Shown one piece after another: positions 25,921-33,317 of a DNA stretch of 64,000 nucleotides. A program made the position numbers and the translations under genes. Each line of letters opens with the position of its first letter. Positions within the stretch are counted from its first letter, which is position 1. The notes below the pieces were generated by a model. The model saw nothing but the letters and a program-made list of their open reading frames with translations, made no database searches and was not told where the DNA came from. The DNA is from Paenibacillus sp. 32352 (GTDB lineage Bacteria > Bacillota > Bacilli > Paenibacillales > NBRC-103111): NCBI RefSeq assembly GCF_002042965.1, contig NZ_MZNT01000008.1, positions 248,001-312,000 of the forward strand. Reading direction: 5' to 3'.

Positions 25921-26655
25921 TTATTCGAAGCGGTAGCCCCTTGCTTTAAGGAACGGCATAATATGCGCCCGCCCCGGCTTCGCATATTTGTCCGCAATCC
26001 CTTTGGACCAGGTCGTCAGCGTTTGGCCGTTCGTACGCTCTTGGTAGTATTTGTACATGGTATCGTCGTACTGCTGAATGCCTTGCGCCACTTGTTCGGC
26101 GTTATAAGCATTTTGGTGATATACGGCCTGCATCGGAAGACGCGGACGGTAGGAAGGCTCCTGATCCGGAACGCCTACGCACATGCCGAACACGGGATAG
26201 ACCAGCTCCGGCAGGGAAAGGGCCTCGCAGACCTCCTGCGGCTTGTTGCGGATGCCTCCGATGTAGCAGATTCCGTAGCCGAGCGATTCCGCGGCAACGG
26301 CAGCGTTCTGTGCAGCCAGAGCGGCATCGACGGTTGCGACGATAAAACTCTCAGTGTTGTGATGAAACGTTTGGCCGTGCTGCTCAGTCGCTCCCTTGAG
26401 CTTGTGCAAATCGGCACAAAAGACGAGGAAAAGTCCGCACTGCTCGACGTACGCCTGATTGCCGGCGAGCTGCGCAAGCTCCTTCTTCAGGGCGGGATCC
26501 GTGACCCCGATAATGCTGTACGCCTGCACGTTGCTGGAAGTGGAGGCCATCTGGGCGGAGGAGATGATAGCTTCCGTATGTGCCTCGGGAAGGGCTGCTT
26601 CTTTATATTTGCGGATGGAGCGATGGTTACGAAGAAGGTCAATAGTTGGATTCAT
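25921..26655 (-). CDS. nfrA: NADPH-dependent oxidoreductase, NfrA-type nitroreductase family
   Basis: 244-aa FMN-dependent flavoreductase. The N-terminal RNHRSIRKYK is the FMN-phosphate motif. The block SAQMASTSSNVQAYSIIGVTD, then DAALAAQNAAVAAESLGYGICYIGGIRN and VYPVFGMCVGVP, match the NfrA/SnrA/Frp group, which reduces flavins, nitro compounds or disulfides with NADPH. ATG 26655 follows AAAGGGTTG. A GC-rich hairpin followed by TTTTT in its leader (26688-26713) could attenuate expression. Confidence 0.9.
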   Translation of the reverse strand: MNPTIDLLRNHRSIRKYKEAALPEAHTEAIISSAQMASTSSNVQAYSIIGVTDPALKKELAQLAGNQAYVEQCGLFLVFCADLHKLKGATEQHGQTFHHNTESFIVATVDAALAAQNAAVAAESLGYGICYIGGIRNKPQEVCEALSLPELVYPVFGMCVGVPDQEPSYRPRLPMQAVYHQNAYNAEQVAQGIQQYDDTMYKYYQERTNGQTLTTWSKGIADKYAKPGRAHIMPFLKARGYRFE

Positions 26656-26683
26656 GCCGGAACAACCCTTTCTGTGAATGATA

Positions 26684-26713
26684 TAAAAAGTCCCCTTGCT
26701 CTCTGCAAGGGGG
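26684..26713 (-). terminator. Terminator-like hairpin in the nfrA leader
   Basis: On the minus strand AGCCCCCTTGC-agaga-GCAAGGGGACT (one mismatch) is followed by TTTTTA, 29 bp before the nfrA start. With a candidate -10 (TAAAAT, + strand 26740-26745) upstream and no other minus-strand gene, it may be an attenuator. Confidence 0.55.
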
Positions 26714-26846
26714 CTCCGATGGATCGGTTGCTGCTTCTTATTTTACCACAGGAGAGATTGGATTTCATAATTGGGCTAGAGGCCCGGAAAGCAGACTTAC
26801 AGGAATCCCTGATTTTGTATCGTCGAGAAATTTCCCCCTGCAGATG

Positions 26847-26904
26847 TTGACAATGATAATGAGAACCATTATCATTGTGGTATAGGCAGTGAGAACAATT
26901 ATCA
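26847..26904 (+). promoter_or_regulatory. Promoter with two Fur boxes
   Basis: TTGACA (26847-26852) and TATCAT (26870-26875) are spaced 17 bp. A 27-bp palindrome, CAATGATAATG-AGAAC-CATTATCATTG at 26851-26877, covers both boxes. The 7-1-7 Fur motif TGAGAAC-n-ATTATCA is present at 26860-26874 and again at 26890-26904. Iron-dependent repression of the downstream operon is expected. The 145-bp leader contains two small hairpins at 26931-26962. Confidence 0.88.
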
Positions 26905-27049
26905 ACTGATACAAACAGACTATCTGCCATAATGCCTCAACGGCATTGGCTAAAAAATAGCCTAAGAAGTCCTACATATTCTAAACGGCCTTCGTTCCGG
27001 CCACAACGTAATCTTTCCTTGTAGAAAAGAGTAAGGAGGAGATGCATTC

Positions 27050-27172
27050 GTGCTGATATTTATTTGCCTGCTGCTGCCGGCGCTGCTTGTGTCTTTGATA
27101 CTTATCGGGATGTACTGTTGGGGCATGCGCGGGGAGTATTCGTATACCGGCTTCCGTTCGGAGAAGCGTTAG
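27050..27172 (+). CDS. Fur-controlled single-TM microprotein, 40 aa
   Basis: GTG 27050, 9 nt after AAGGAGGA, opens a 40-codon frame with one hydrophobic helix (residues 2-23, FICLLLPALLVSLILIGMY) and a charged cytoplasmic or outer tail ending FRSEKR. ATG 27042 in another frame stops after four codons. The gene is first in an operon behind a double Fur box and precedes the DUF2325 gene. No family recognised; a role in iron-limited physiology is inferred from the operator only. Confidence 0.7.
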   Translation: MLIFICLLLPALLVSLILIGMYCWGMRGEYSYTGFRSEKR

Positions 27173-27242
27173 AGCTCATACCATTCATGAATCACATAAG
27201 TTCCTCAATATACGTACTATACAAAGGAAAGGAGGCAAGCCA

Positions 27243-27554
27243 ATGGCGTCCATATTAGTAGTAGGTGCCGATCATTTGGGCAATATGCCGGAGCAGCTTG
27301 CCAATATCGGTTTTGATGATGTAATGCATATGTCCGGCCGCAAGTGCCAGATGGTTCGCAAAGGGATTCCCGAAAAAGTTGATGCCGTGCTGGTGCTCAC
27401 CGACTATATCAACCATAACCTGACCAAGGTCATTAAGCAGCAAGCGAAGGATCAGGAGCTTCCGATCTATTATGCCAAAAGGTCCTGGTGCTCCGTTCAG
27501 AAGGCGCTGTGCTCCTGCGAGCATGTCTGCGAGATGATGAAAGCCAAGCAGTAG
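27243..27554 (+). CDS. DUF2325 family protein
   Basis: 103-aa soluble protein matching DUF2325: N-terminal ILVVGADHLGNMPEQL, GFDDVMHMSGRK, VDAVLVLTDYINHNL and IYYAKRSWCSVQKAL. The fold resembles a small Rossmann-like domain. Cys36-type and four C-terminal Cys residues (WCSV, CSCEHVCEM) could bind metal or an Fe-S cluster. Function of the family is unknown. ATG 27243 follows AAAGGAGGC. It lies in the Fur-regulated operon after the 40-aa microprotein, so an iron-sparing role is plausible. Confidence 0.82.
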   Translation: MASILVVGADHLGNMPEQLANIGFDDVMHMSGRKCQMVRKGIPEKVDAVLVLTDYINHNLTKVIKQQAKDQELPIYYAKRSWCSVQKALCSCEHVCEMMKAKQ

Positions 27555-27571
27555 CCTGCAAGGAATTACAA

Positions 27572-27598
27572 AAAAAAAGCCCGCGCAGGGGCTTGGGC
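27572..27598 (-). terminator. Rho-independent terminator (minus strand)
   Basis: On the minus strand AAGCCC-ctgcgc-GGGCTT followed by a run of T (27572-27577 read as A on plus). It ends the alginate-lyase-family gene. Confidence 0.75.
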
Positions 27599-27632
27599 AG
27601 GACGCTGTCTGGACATGCTGTTATGTTCCAGC

Positions 27633-28976
27633 TTACTTAAACACCGGCTTCGTGGCAATGAGGTTCGTCCGTGAACTGTTCCTGGAGGTCCCGAGTGTCT
27701 TGTCCGCTGCGTCCGCATACGATGGATCCTTGTATACAACCGCCGCTTCGCGCAAATAGAAAGCGAATTCGGATTCATTCTCCGCTTTGATTTGTTCACG
27801 CTCCCATGGTTTTCCGTTAAAATAAGGCACCAGGAATTGATAAGCCTGATGAATGCTTTTTCCATCCGTTGTTTGGTAATTCCATGCATCGAACCCGACT
27901 TTACTCCCGTACAAGGCAAGCATAGAGAAGGCTTCCAGATTAAATACAGGGTAGTGAAAGGAACGGGTTCTGCTCATTTCCAGAGGCATACTGCCGTCCG
28001 GCTGTATTTGCGCGGCGACTCGTTTGGGCACCGTTTCACGTAAATACGCAGCCGCGGCATCCTTTTCCCCGATAAAGAGCGTAAGCCCCGTATAAATCGC
28101 GTCATACCACGTCCCGTGATTGTTTTTGGCCGCTTTTTCCTCGAGCGCCAGCTTGTTTACCTTAAGCCATCCTGTATATTCCTTGACCCAGCTTTTGTAA
28201 GCGGCCATATCCTTGTCAGGCCAATTCGGCGAGCCCGCCAGCAGGGCGGCGGCATCGGAGGTCGTCAGAAAATGCCGTGAATCGAGCACGCCCTCCTTGC
28301 GTCCATCCGTTCGTCCGGGCACGCTTTGCCCGAAGTTCATATTCGGGTTCATGCGCGTCTCCGCGTCCAGGAACCAGACTCGCAGCAGCATAGCTGCCTT
28401 TTCGCCGTAAGGCTCATGGCCGGTCAAATAATAAGCAAGCGCCAACGTTTCCACGGCGGAAGCCATATTCCCAAGGCGGGTTGCATCATATCGGTTGGTT
28501 GCCCGCTCGGGATTCGTTTGGCCGTCCTTCTGGATATAGGGTCTGCCATCCGGCTTGCCGGGGTCAGGCCACCAGTAAGGAGCCATACTCATATAATCGT
28601 GCTTGTCCCCGCTCGGCGGCGTGCTCTGCTTATGGACAACGGAGAACGGCCCGGTCTTCAGGGCGAGATCCGCTTCCTTGCGCAATTGGTTGAGTGCGGC
28701 CTGAAAGTCCGCCGCTTGGTTTGATTTCACCTTGCTTCGAATATCTTGCAGCACGGAAGCATTCAGAATAAGAGTGTCCGGCTCAGCGGCCTCCTTCGCT
28801 ATAGTCATATTTTCCCCTTGGTTCGCTGTGGGCAGGGAAGCGGCAGGGCTGCCGCTTGGAGCTTCGCTTGCCTGCTTTGCTCGAAGGGGAGTCTCTGGAG
28901 GCATCGTGCATCCTGGTAGAACTGCCGCGGCCAGAGTGAAACCGGATATGAATGCGAGCTTGATTTTGCGTCCCAA
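27633..28976 (-). CDS. Alginate lyase family lipoprotein
   Basis: 447-aa exported lipoprotein: signal helix LAFISGFTLAAAVLPGC with lipobox Cys, a Ser/Ala/Pro-rich linker, then an (alpha/alpha) barrel of the alginate-lyase (PL5-like) superfamily. The catalytic-type motif KNNHGTWYD (Asn-His), the MAPYWWPDPGKPDG start of the domain and SFHYPVFNLEAFSMLA are diagnostic. It should depolymerise a uronic-acid polysaccharide at the cell surface, but substrate specificity is unknown. TTG 28976 is chosen because GGAAGGGAG is at proper spacing; the frame is open to 29000. No transporter or regulator for sugars lies beside it. Confidence 0.85.
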   Translation of the reverse strand: MGRKIKLAFISGFTLAAAVLPGCTMPPETPLRAKQASEAPSGSPAASLPTANQGENMTIAKEAAEPDTLILNASVLQDIRSKVKSNQAADFQAALNQLRKEADLALKTGPFSVVHKQSTPPSGDKHDYMSMAPYWWPDPGKPDGRPYIQKDGQTNPERATNRYDATRLGNMASAVETLALAYYLTGHEPYGEKAAMLLRVWFLDAETRMNPNMNFGQSVPGRTDGRKEGVLDSRHFLTTSDAAALLAGSPNWPDKDMAAYKSWVKEYTGWLKVNKLALEEKAAKNNHGTWYDAIYTGLTLFIGEKDAAAAYLRETVPKRVAAQIQPDGSMPLEMSRTRSFHYPVFNLEAFSMLALYGSKVGFDAWNYQTTDGKSIHQAYQFLVPYFNGKPWEREQIKAENESEFAFYLREAAVVYKDPSYADAADKTLGTSRNSSRTNLIATKPVFK

Positions 28977-29176
28977 TGGGGCACGCTCCCTTCCTTGCAT
29001 GACCTACAATTCCATTATAAGGGAAGGCTTTGGAAACGACATAGCGTAGATACACTTTTATTTGCGGTATGTTCAGCTTCCATTAATGAAAATGCAAACA
29101 TGAGCATAGCAGTGAAAATACGCTGCAAAGCCCGTAAACATAAAATGTATGCGATTTATTGGATATGTTCAGTGTT

Positions 29177-29245
29177 TGTAATATTATCTAACATTAAATT
29201 AAGATAACTCTCATAAACGTTACATATATGTAATGTTTTATTACA
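29177..29245 (+). promoter_or_regulatory. Two GlnR/TnrA operators upstream of asparaginase
   Basis: Both sites fit TGTNA-N7-TNACA exactly: TGTAA-TATTATC-TAACA at 29177-29193 and TGTAA-TGTTTTA-TTACA at 29229-29245, 52 bp apart (about five turns). The second overlaps the probable core promoter (TTACAT 29220-29225, CATAAT 29244-29249). Nitrogen-source control of the asparaginase is expected. Confidence 0.82.
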
Positions 29246-29273
29246 TAATAACAGCTGTGGGAGGAATTTGCTT

Positions 29274-30437
29274 ATGATGCTCAAATCCGGTTCTATGATG
29301 GTCAAGGTCTGTTTATCTTCGGGATTGTTGTTGTCGTCCCTGCTCTCTGCCGTTGCGGTAGTCCCGTTGTCCCCGAAGGTGCTCGCTGCCGAGAGTGATG
29401 CCCAAACCCAAGCCGTCAAGCTTCCGAAGGTAAAGGTCATCGGAACGGGAGGGACTATATCGGGCAAATCGCAGGATGAAACGAGCTTTCAGAATTATAA
29501 AGCAGGGAGCTTGCTGATCCAGGATATGGTCGACGCGCTCCCGAATAAAGAGAAAATAGCGGAGGTCACGACCTCTCAGTTCGGTAATTCCGGATCTTCC
29601 GCGTACTCCATGCAGGATCTGTTCGACTTGTCCTTGCAGGTCGACGAAGCGCTGAAGGAGCAGGATGGAGTTGTAGTGACGACGGGGACGGATACGATGG
29701 AGGAAATCGCCTATTTCCTCGACTTGACGGTGCAAAGCCCCAAACCGGTCATCGTTACCGGCTCCATGAGACCGTGGACGGTCATTGGAAGCGATGCGCA
29801 GGCTAACCTGTACAATGCGATTAAGCTGGCAGGCAGCGGGAAAACCAAATATTTCGGCACGGTGATTATGCTGAATGACACGATTCATGCGGCCAGGGAG
29901 GTAACGAAAACCAACGATTACCGGACCGATACGTTCGAGTCACCCCAGCTCGGCATGTTCGGATTTATTGACGAGAACAACATCCGTATTTACCGCGCAC
30001 CGGCAAGGAGCTTTAAACCGACGGAGGAATGGGCGACGCCATTTGATCTAAAGAGAATCAAGAAGGAGGATTTGCCGAAGGTAGAAATCGCCGTATCATA
30101 TCAGGGAGCAGGAGGAGAGGCGATCAAAGGCTTTGTCGAAGGAGGAGCCGAAGGAATCGTCACAGCTGGAACGGGAGCGGGCGGCATATCCAAGGCGATG
30201 AGCGAGGCGAGGCAAAAGGCGATTGACGAGAAGGGCGTCATCTTCGTTACGACTACACGTACCGGTTCCGGAAGCATTTATTCCGGAGGCAAGGGAGTGA
30301 TTGCCGGAGATAACCTGAACCCGCAGCACGCACGTATTATGCTGCTCGTGAGTCTGGCCTTCTCCAAGGATTTCGATACGATCAAAGGCTGGTTCGACAA
30401 GTACGGCGCTCCACAAGTCGACCTGACAAACAAATAA
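29274..30437 (+). CDS. ansZ: Type II L-asparaginase, exported
   Basis: 387-aa secreted enzyme hydrolysing asparagine to aspartate and ammonia. Signal peptide about residues 1-37 (ends VLAAES). Both catalytic triads of the family are recognisable: IGTGGTISG (Thr near residue 60), TTGTDTMEE (Thr-Asp) and the following Lys in the MLNDTIHAAREVTKTNDYR loop. ATG 29274 is chosen because GGGAGGA lies 8 nt upstream. Two GlnR/TnrA operators precede it, matching ansZ of Bacillus subtilis, which is under TnrA control; the symbol is given on that basis. A terminator follows at 30444. Confidence 0.92.
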   Translation: MMLKSGSMMVKVCLSSGLLLSSLLSAVAVVPLSPKVLAAESDAQTQAVKLPKVKVIGTGGTISGKSQDETSFQNYKAGSLLIQDMVDALPNKEKIAEVTTSQFGNSGSSAYSMQDLFDLSLQVDEALKEQDGVVVTTGTDTMEEIAYFLDLTVQSPKPVIVTGSMRPWTVIGSDAQANLYNAIKLAGSGKTKYFGTVIMLNDTIHAAREVTKTNDYRTDTFESPQLGMFGFIDENNIRIYRAPARSFKPTEEWATPFDLKRIKKEDLPKVEIAVSYQGAGGEAIKGFVEGGAEGIVTAGTGAGGISKAMSEARQKAIDEKGVIFVTTTRTGSGSIYSGGKGVIAGDNLNPQHARIMLLVSLAFSKDFDTIKGWFDKYGAPQVDLTNK

Positions 30438-30443
30438 CGTAAC

Positions 30444-30483
30444 AAAAAAATCACTCTGCCGCATAAGACAGGGTGATTTTTTT
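30444..30483 (+). terminator. Rho-independent terminator
   Basis: AAAAAATCACTCTG / CAGGGTGATTTTTTT stem with 10-nt loop and a T-run; ends the asparaginase gene. Confidence 0.9.
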
Positions 30484-30497
30484 GACTTTACAGAAAT

Positions 30498-30557
30498 GTC
30501 GGGGGCCTCCCGCAAAGCGCCTGAATCCGCTTCGAAGCCAAGGCATCACTTTACGGG
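30498..30557 (+). repeat. Dispersed intergenic repeat, copy B
   Basis: Starts TCGGGGGCCTCCCGCAAAG and shares CTGAATC.GCTTCGAAGCC with copy A; the closing arm CACTTTACGGGG is slightly degenerate. It lies 15 bp after the asparaginase terminator, in the same orientation to the preceding gene as copies A and C. Confidence 0.82.
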
Positions 30558-30603
30558 GGGATTTGATCTGCAGCCTGCCGCCGCACCAGCAGATAGAGGA
30601 AAA

Positions 30604-30978
30604 CTAGCCGTTGTTAATGGATCTTTCAGCCCTTACAAACGCAATGAACCGGCGTGCCTCCTCAGGTGTCAGCTTCTTTCCGTCTATGGTCAGGGCGAAC
30701 TTCTCCATAATTTTCTCGTTGGATAGTTCCAGAGCATCGACAAATTCACGAACATCCTCATCCAGCACCCGGTGAGGGTCGTCCGTCCTGCCTATTAAAT
30801 AATCAATCGATACATTGAACAAATTGGCGATGCTTACGATCGTGTCGTAATCCGGCTCTCTCCGGTTGTTCTCATAATGCGATAGAGAAGCCCTCGTAAT
30901 GCCAAGCTTGTTGGAAAGCCCCTCTTGCGTCAGGGAATGTTTTTCTCGAAGTGATGCGATCCGCTCCCCGTATTTCAT
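30604..30978 (-). CDS. XRE family regulator (XRE1)
   Basis: 124-aa repressor-like protein. Residues about 5-62 form a cI-type helix-turn-helix (LTQEGLSNKLGITRASLSHYENNRREPDYDTI...IDYLIGRTD). Residues 70-120 form a helical C domain with LTIDGKKLTPEEARRFIAFVRAERS. It is a clear paralogue of the protein at 34841-35224, sharing MKYG.RIA.LR, SHYENNRREPDY and LTIDG..LT.EE. ATG 30978 follows CTGGAGGTATATGAT. Operators of the form GATAC-N5-GTATC start 111 bp upstream, so autoregulation or control of the adjacent genes is likely. Confidence 0.9.
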   Translation of the reverse strand: MKYGERIASLREKHSLTQEGLSNKLGITRASLSHYENNRREPDYDTIVSIANLFNVSIDYLIGRTDDPHRVLDEDVREFVDALELSNEKIMEKFALTIDGKKLTPEEARRFIAFVRAERSINNG

Positions 30979-31080
30979 ATCATATACCTCCAGTTAATAC
31001 GACCATAGTTGATGGATTCGGTATTTTTGATGCAGTCTCACGCACGTTGTCACCGGACCGCTATAAAGCTTTCGGTCCTA

Positions 31081-31110
31081 TTGACATTGATACAAAATGT
31101 ATCGTATGTT
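31081..31110 (+). promoter_or_regulatory. Promoter with operator GATAC-AAAAT-GTATC
   Basis: TTGACA at 31081-31086, then the perfect inverted repeat GATAC-N5-GTATC at 31089-31103, and TATGTT at 31105-31110 (18-bp spacer). The operator fills the spacer, so a bound repressor would block polymerase. It could serve the 31257 gene on the plus strand; the XRE1 gene lies on the other side. Confidence 0.75.
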
Positions 31111-31193
31111 AATGATAATATATTCCATTTACCAGACTTAATATGACCAGGCTGCACTAAAAGGCCGTGGTCCAGCCCCTTTGTGCGCTTTAA

Positions 31194-31208
31194 AGTACAA
31201 AATGTATC
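31194..31208 (+). promoter_or_regulatory. Second, partly degenerate operator (AGTAC-AAAAT-GTATC)
   Basis: Shares TACAAAATGTATCG with the operator at 31089 and differs only in the outer left half. It lies 49 bp before GTG 31257. Two such sites 105 bp apart would allow cooperative binding. Confidence 0.65.
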
Positions 31209-31256
31209 GCAATACGTTTATTTTACCCAAAAAAACGAAGGTTGGGAAGATGCCAT

Positions 31257-31706
31257 GTGAACGAAAAACAAATCGGAAGCAAGCAAAATAGATTACGGAA
31301 CATGCTAGGTTCCATGGAATGCCGGATGTGGATCAGCAAATTGGATAACAAACCGGTCCAAACGAACTATGGGATTGTACAGGTAACGAACCTGGACGCA
31401 CGCGAGATTCACTTTACCTCTTCGCTGCTGCTGCCTGTCACAAGGCAAATGACTTTGTCATTCCAGCTGGTTTCATCCGATGGAGTCATTCATTTTAGCG
31501 GAAGCGGAATAAAACGGAAGTACATGGGTCCGGATTATCATTATGAAGTGAAGCATGAATTGGATGAGACCGAGCGGTCGTTGTTTATTTCGTCCGTTAA
31601 CCTCATCCTGGGGGAATCTCATTCTATCACGAATAGAGTCCTGGCGAGCTACTCTTCCTTTTACTCCTACGACCATTGTACCCCGAACTATTACTTTCAA
31701 ACCTAG
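31257..31706 (+). CDS. Hypothetical protein, PilZ-like beta-barrel (uncertain)
   Basis: 149-aa soluble protein. The pattern MECRMWISKLDNKPV...GIVQVTNLDAREIHFTSSLLLPV...LSFQLVSSDGVIHFSGSGIKRK...Y.Y.V.HEL resembles PilZ-type barrels, but the c-di-GMP-binding RxxxR and D/NxSxxG motifs are not present in canonical form, so nucleotide binding is doubtful. GTG 31257 is preferred over TTG 31242 because GGGAAGA precedes it at 7 nt. Two XRE-type operators lie upstream, making it a probable target of XRE1. I do not assign a function. Confidence 0.6.
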   Translation: MNEKQIGSKQNRLRNMLGSMECRMWISKLDNKPVQTNYGIVQVTNLDAREIHFTSSLLLPVTRQMTLSFQLVSSDGVIHFSGSGIKRKYMGPDYHYEVKHELDETERSLFISSVNLILGESHSITNRVLASYSSFYSYDHCTPNYYFQT

Positions 31707-31806
31707 GTCCTGCTTGTCCGGCAACGATTCTCCTGTCCGTTTGTCCTAAGGTCTGTACATCTTTTTGGTACTATAGGGTGATAAACATGCTCCTTGTGTA
31801 ACTATT

Positions 31807-31825
31807 TTGATACAATTAGTATCAA
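31807..31825. promoter_or_regulatory. Palindrome TTGATAC-AATTA-GTATCAA
   Basis: Perfect 7-5-7 inverted repeat containing the GATAC-N5-GTATC operator. It lies between the 3' ends of two convergent genes (31706 and 31850), where no gene start is visible, so it may mark an unrecognised small RNA or antisense promoter, or be a titration site. Confidence 0.7.
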
Positions 31826-31849
31826 TGTATCATAGACATGAAGGAACAG

Positions 31850-32650
31850 CTATAAATAATGCATCGTGACCTCGCTTCGTACCAGGAAGCGAAGGTTGAT
31901 GCCGGTCTGGCCAATGCCTTTGGAAATATAGTAAGTCCCGTAAGAATTCCTGTGCAGTCCCTTGTAAATGCCCTGCGCAGGCAGCTCGCCCATTGGCCGC
32001 AGCTTATAGAAGCAGGGGATGGCGAATTGTTTGCCGTGAAGATGTCCCGCCATTAAGTAATCGTAGCTTTCGCGGATGCTCAGAACCACATTGGGATCGT
32101 GTGTGATGATGACCCGTGGTACCTGAGTATCGGTCATGCGGAACGCTTGGAGGATGTTGCTTTTTCCGGTGTGATAATCATCGATGCCGATCAGCTGAAA
32201 TCCGGGCAAACGGACCGACTCATTGCGCAGCAAGTGGATGCCCCGGTAGCGGAGGAGACGGATAAGACGGATGACCTTGCGCTGCTGGTAATCATGATTA
32301 CCGAGGACGGCGAAGGTGGGAATGGGATGCTTCTCTAACATCCGCAGATAGCTGTCCAGTCGAAGCAGCTGCGATTCCAATTCGGTGAAATCGCCTGTAA
32401 TGACTATGTAGTCGGGCTTAAGCCGAGTGATGTGCTTCGATAAGGCAGATGGGGAAATGCGCAGCCGCTCCACATGGAGGTCGCTGATTTGAAGTATGGA
32501 CAGATTAAGGCCGATTGGGTTACGGATTTGCTCTACCTTTAGCCACTGGGTCGGCAAAACGAATAAGGCATACACAAGTGCGAGCAGGATGATGAAGGCG
32601 GCGGCATACAGCACAATGATTTTCCCCCCTCTAGAGCCGATATGATTCAT
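31850..32650 (-). CDS. Metallophosphoesterase, membrane-anchored
   Basis: 266-aa protein with an N-terminal membrane anchor (residues about 11-32) and an outward-facing calcineurin-like phosphoesterase domain. Metal-binding motifs are complete: DLH (ISDLHVE, about 58), GDF (ITGDFTE), GNHD (LGNHDYQ), a late ITHDP and AGHLHGKQ. This is the YkuE/YpbG-like group; substrates are unknown, possibly lipid or nucleotide phosphates. ATG 32650 (MNHIGSRGGK) is used. It points toward the 31807 operator and is divergent from the small-protein gene at 32888. Confidence 0.88.
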   Translation of the reverse strand: MNHIGSRGGKIIVLYAAAFIILLALVYALFVLPTQWLKVEQIRNPIGLNLSILQISDLHVERLRISPSALSKHITRLKPDYIVITGDFTELESQLLRLDSYLRMLEKHPIPTFAVLGNHDYQQRKVIRLIRLLRYRGIHLLRNESVRLPGFQLIGIDDYHTGKSNILQAFRMTDTQVPRVIITHDPNVVLSIRESYDYLMAGHLHGKQFAIPCFYKLRPMGELPAQGIYKGLHRNSYGTYYISKGIGQTGINLRFLVRSEVTMHYL

Positions 32651-32786
32651 GGTACACTAAATCTTACTAAAAGTGTATGTCCAATAAAAGTCGTACATGC
32701 TAATGCACTTTCACTGATGGTGAACAAAAGTCATCCAAAAATTTAATAAAGTAAACATTTTTTTATGGAATTCGACACAATCTCCT

Positions 32787-32815
32787 TTGACAAGATACAT
32801 TACGTATCATACAGT
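32787..32815 (+). promoter_or_regulatory. Promoter with operator GATAC-ATTAC-GTATC
   Basis: TTGACA at 32787-32792, operator 32794-32808, TACAGT at 32810-32815 (17-bp spacer). Same architecture as at 31081-31110. It should drive the 48-aa protein gene at 32888 after a 66-nt leader. Confidence 0.8.
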
Positions 32816-32887
32816 GAATAAAGAGACCACATACTGTGATAGAGAAATTCATGTAAATATACGGAATAAGAGAAGGAGTGCAATAGA

Positions 32888-33034
32888 ATGAGCAGCAGCA
32901 ACAAGCAGCAGGAGAAGAAGAATGTAGATGTGTTGAGAATCTTGGCGCAGTTGAACATTGATGCGAGCAAGCTTGCATTGTTCGGTCCTCATGGACCTGA
33001 TACGCTGCCCCCGACTCCTGGTTCTTCCTGCTAG
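32888..33034 (+). CDS. Small XRE-associated protein P1, 48 aa
   Basis: ATG 32888 after AGAAGGAGTG encodes 48 aa: a polar N terminus (SSSNKQQEKK), an amphipathic helix NVDVLRILAQLNIDASKL, and a Pro/Gly-rich tail ending TLPPTPGSSC with a terminal Cys. The helix is similar to residues 5-23 of the 64-aa protein at 34636 (KK.VD...L.QL.I...K, about nine identities in nineteen). It is behind a promoter whose spacer is an XRE-type operator. I infer a repressor antagonist, in the manner of SinI acting on SinR, or an exported signal peptide. No family recognised. Confidence 0.72.
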   Translation: MSSSNKQQEKKNVDVLRILAQLNIDASKLALFGPHGPDTLPPTPGSSC

Positions 33035-33125
33035 TAAGCCCCTGTAGATGACTAAAATTACCTCTTTGGTTTACATAAAACTCCCGTTATCCTCCCGCAC
33101 AGATCAGCTTCCAAGTGAATAAAAA

Positions 33126-33312
33126 GCCGCCCAAGAAGAGCTTGTGTTCTGATCGGACCTAGTCATGATGTCCCTGGAGAACCAGGATGTGAGTTCCTGT
33201 TCTTTGCTCAAGAGCGTAGGATCATGGAACAATCCGTCTTTCCTACTAAAATTGGCGGCGGCACCTAATTTCGGTTAACTTTTCTGGGACCTCTTGACTG
33301 GAGGCCTTTTTT
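33126..33312 (+). ncRNA. Possible structured RNA or leader in the P1 transcript
   Basis: GCCGCC (33126) and GGCGGC (33254) can close a 130-nt domain that contains CCTGG-agaa-CCAGG (33173-33186). A loose terminator (GGGACCTC/GAGGCC then TTTTTTT, 33285-33312) follows. The segment overlaps the open frame at 33165-33278, so coding and structural readings compete. No known RNA family recognised. Confidence 0.35.
33165..33278 (+). CDS. Possible 37-aa peptide in the P1 transcript
   Basis: ATG 33165/33168 opens a frame that begins MMSLENQDVSSCSL and ends LLKLAAAPNFG, stopping five bases before a terminator-like hairpin. The region before it lacks a clear ribosome site, so this is tentative; it could instead be the structured RNA noted for the same segment. 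Confidence 0.3.
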   Translation: MMSLENQDVSSCSLLKSVGSWNNPSFLLKLAAAPNFG

Positions 33313-33317
33313 TGTTT

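Noticed and set aside
32888..33034. P1 as a RiPP (lasso or thiopeptide-type) precursor, suggested by its Pro/Gly tail and terminal Cys
   Set aside because: No maturation enzyme, protease or dedicated exporter is nearby, and its N-terminal helix is shared with P2, which lacks such a tail.
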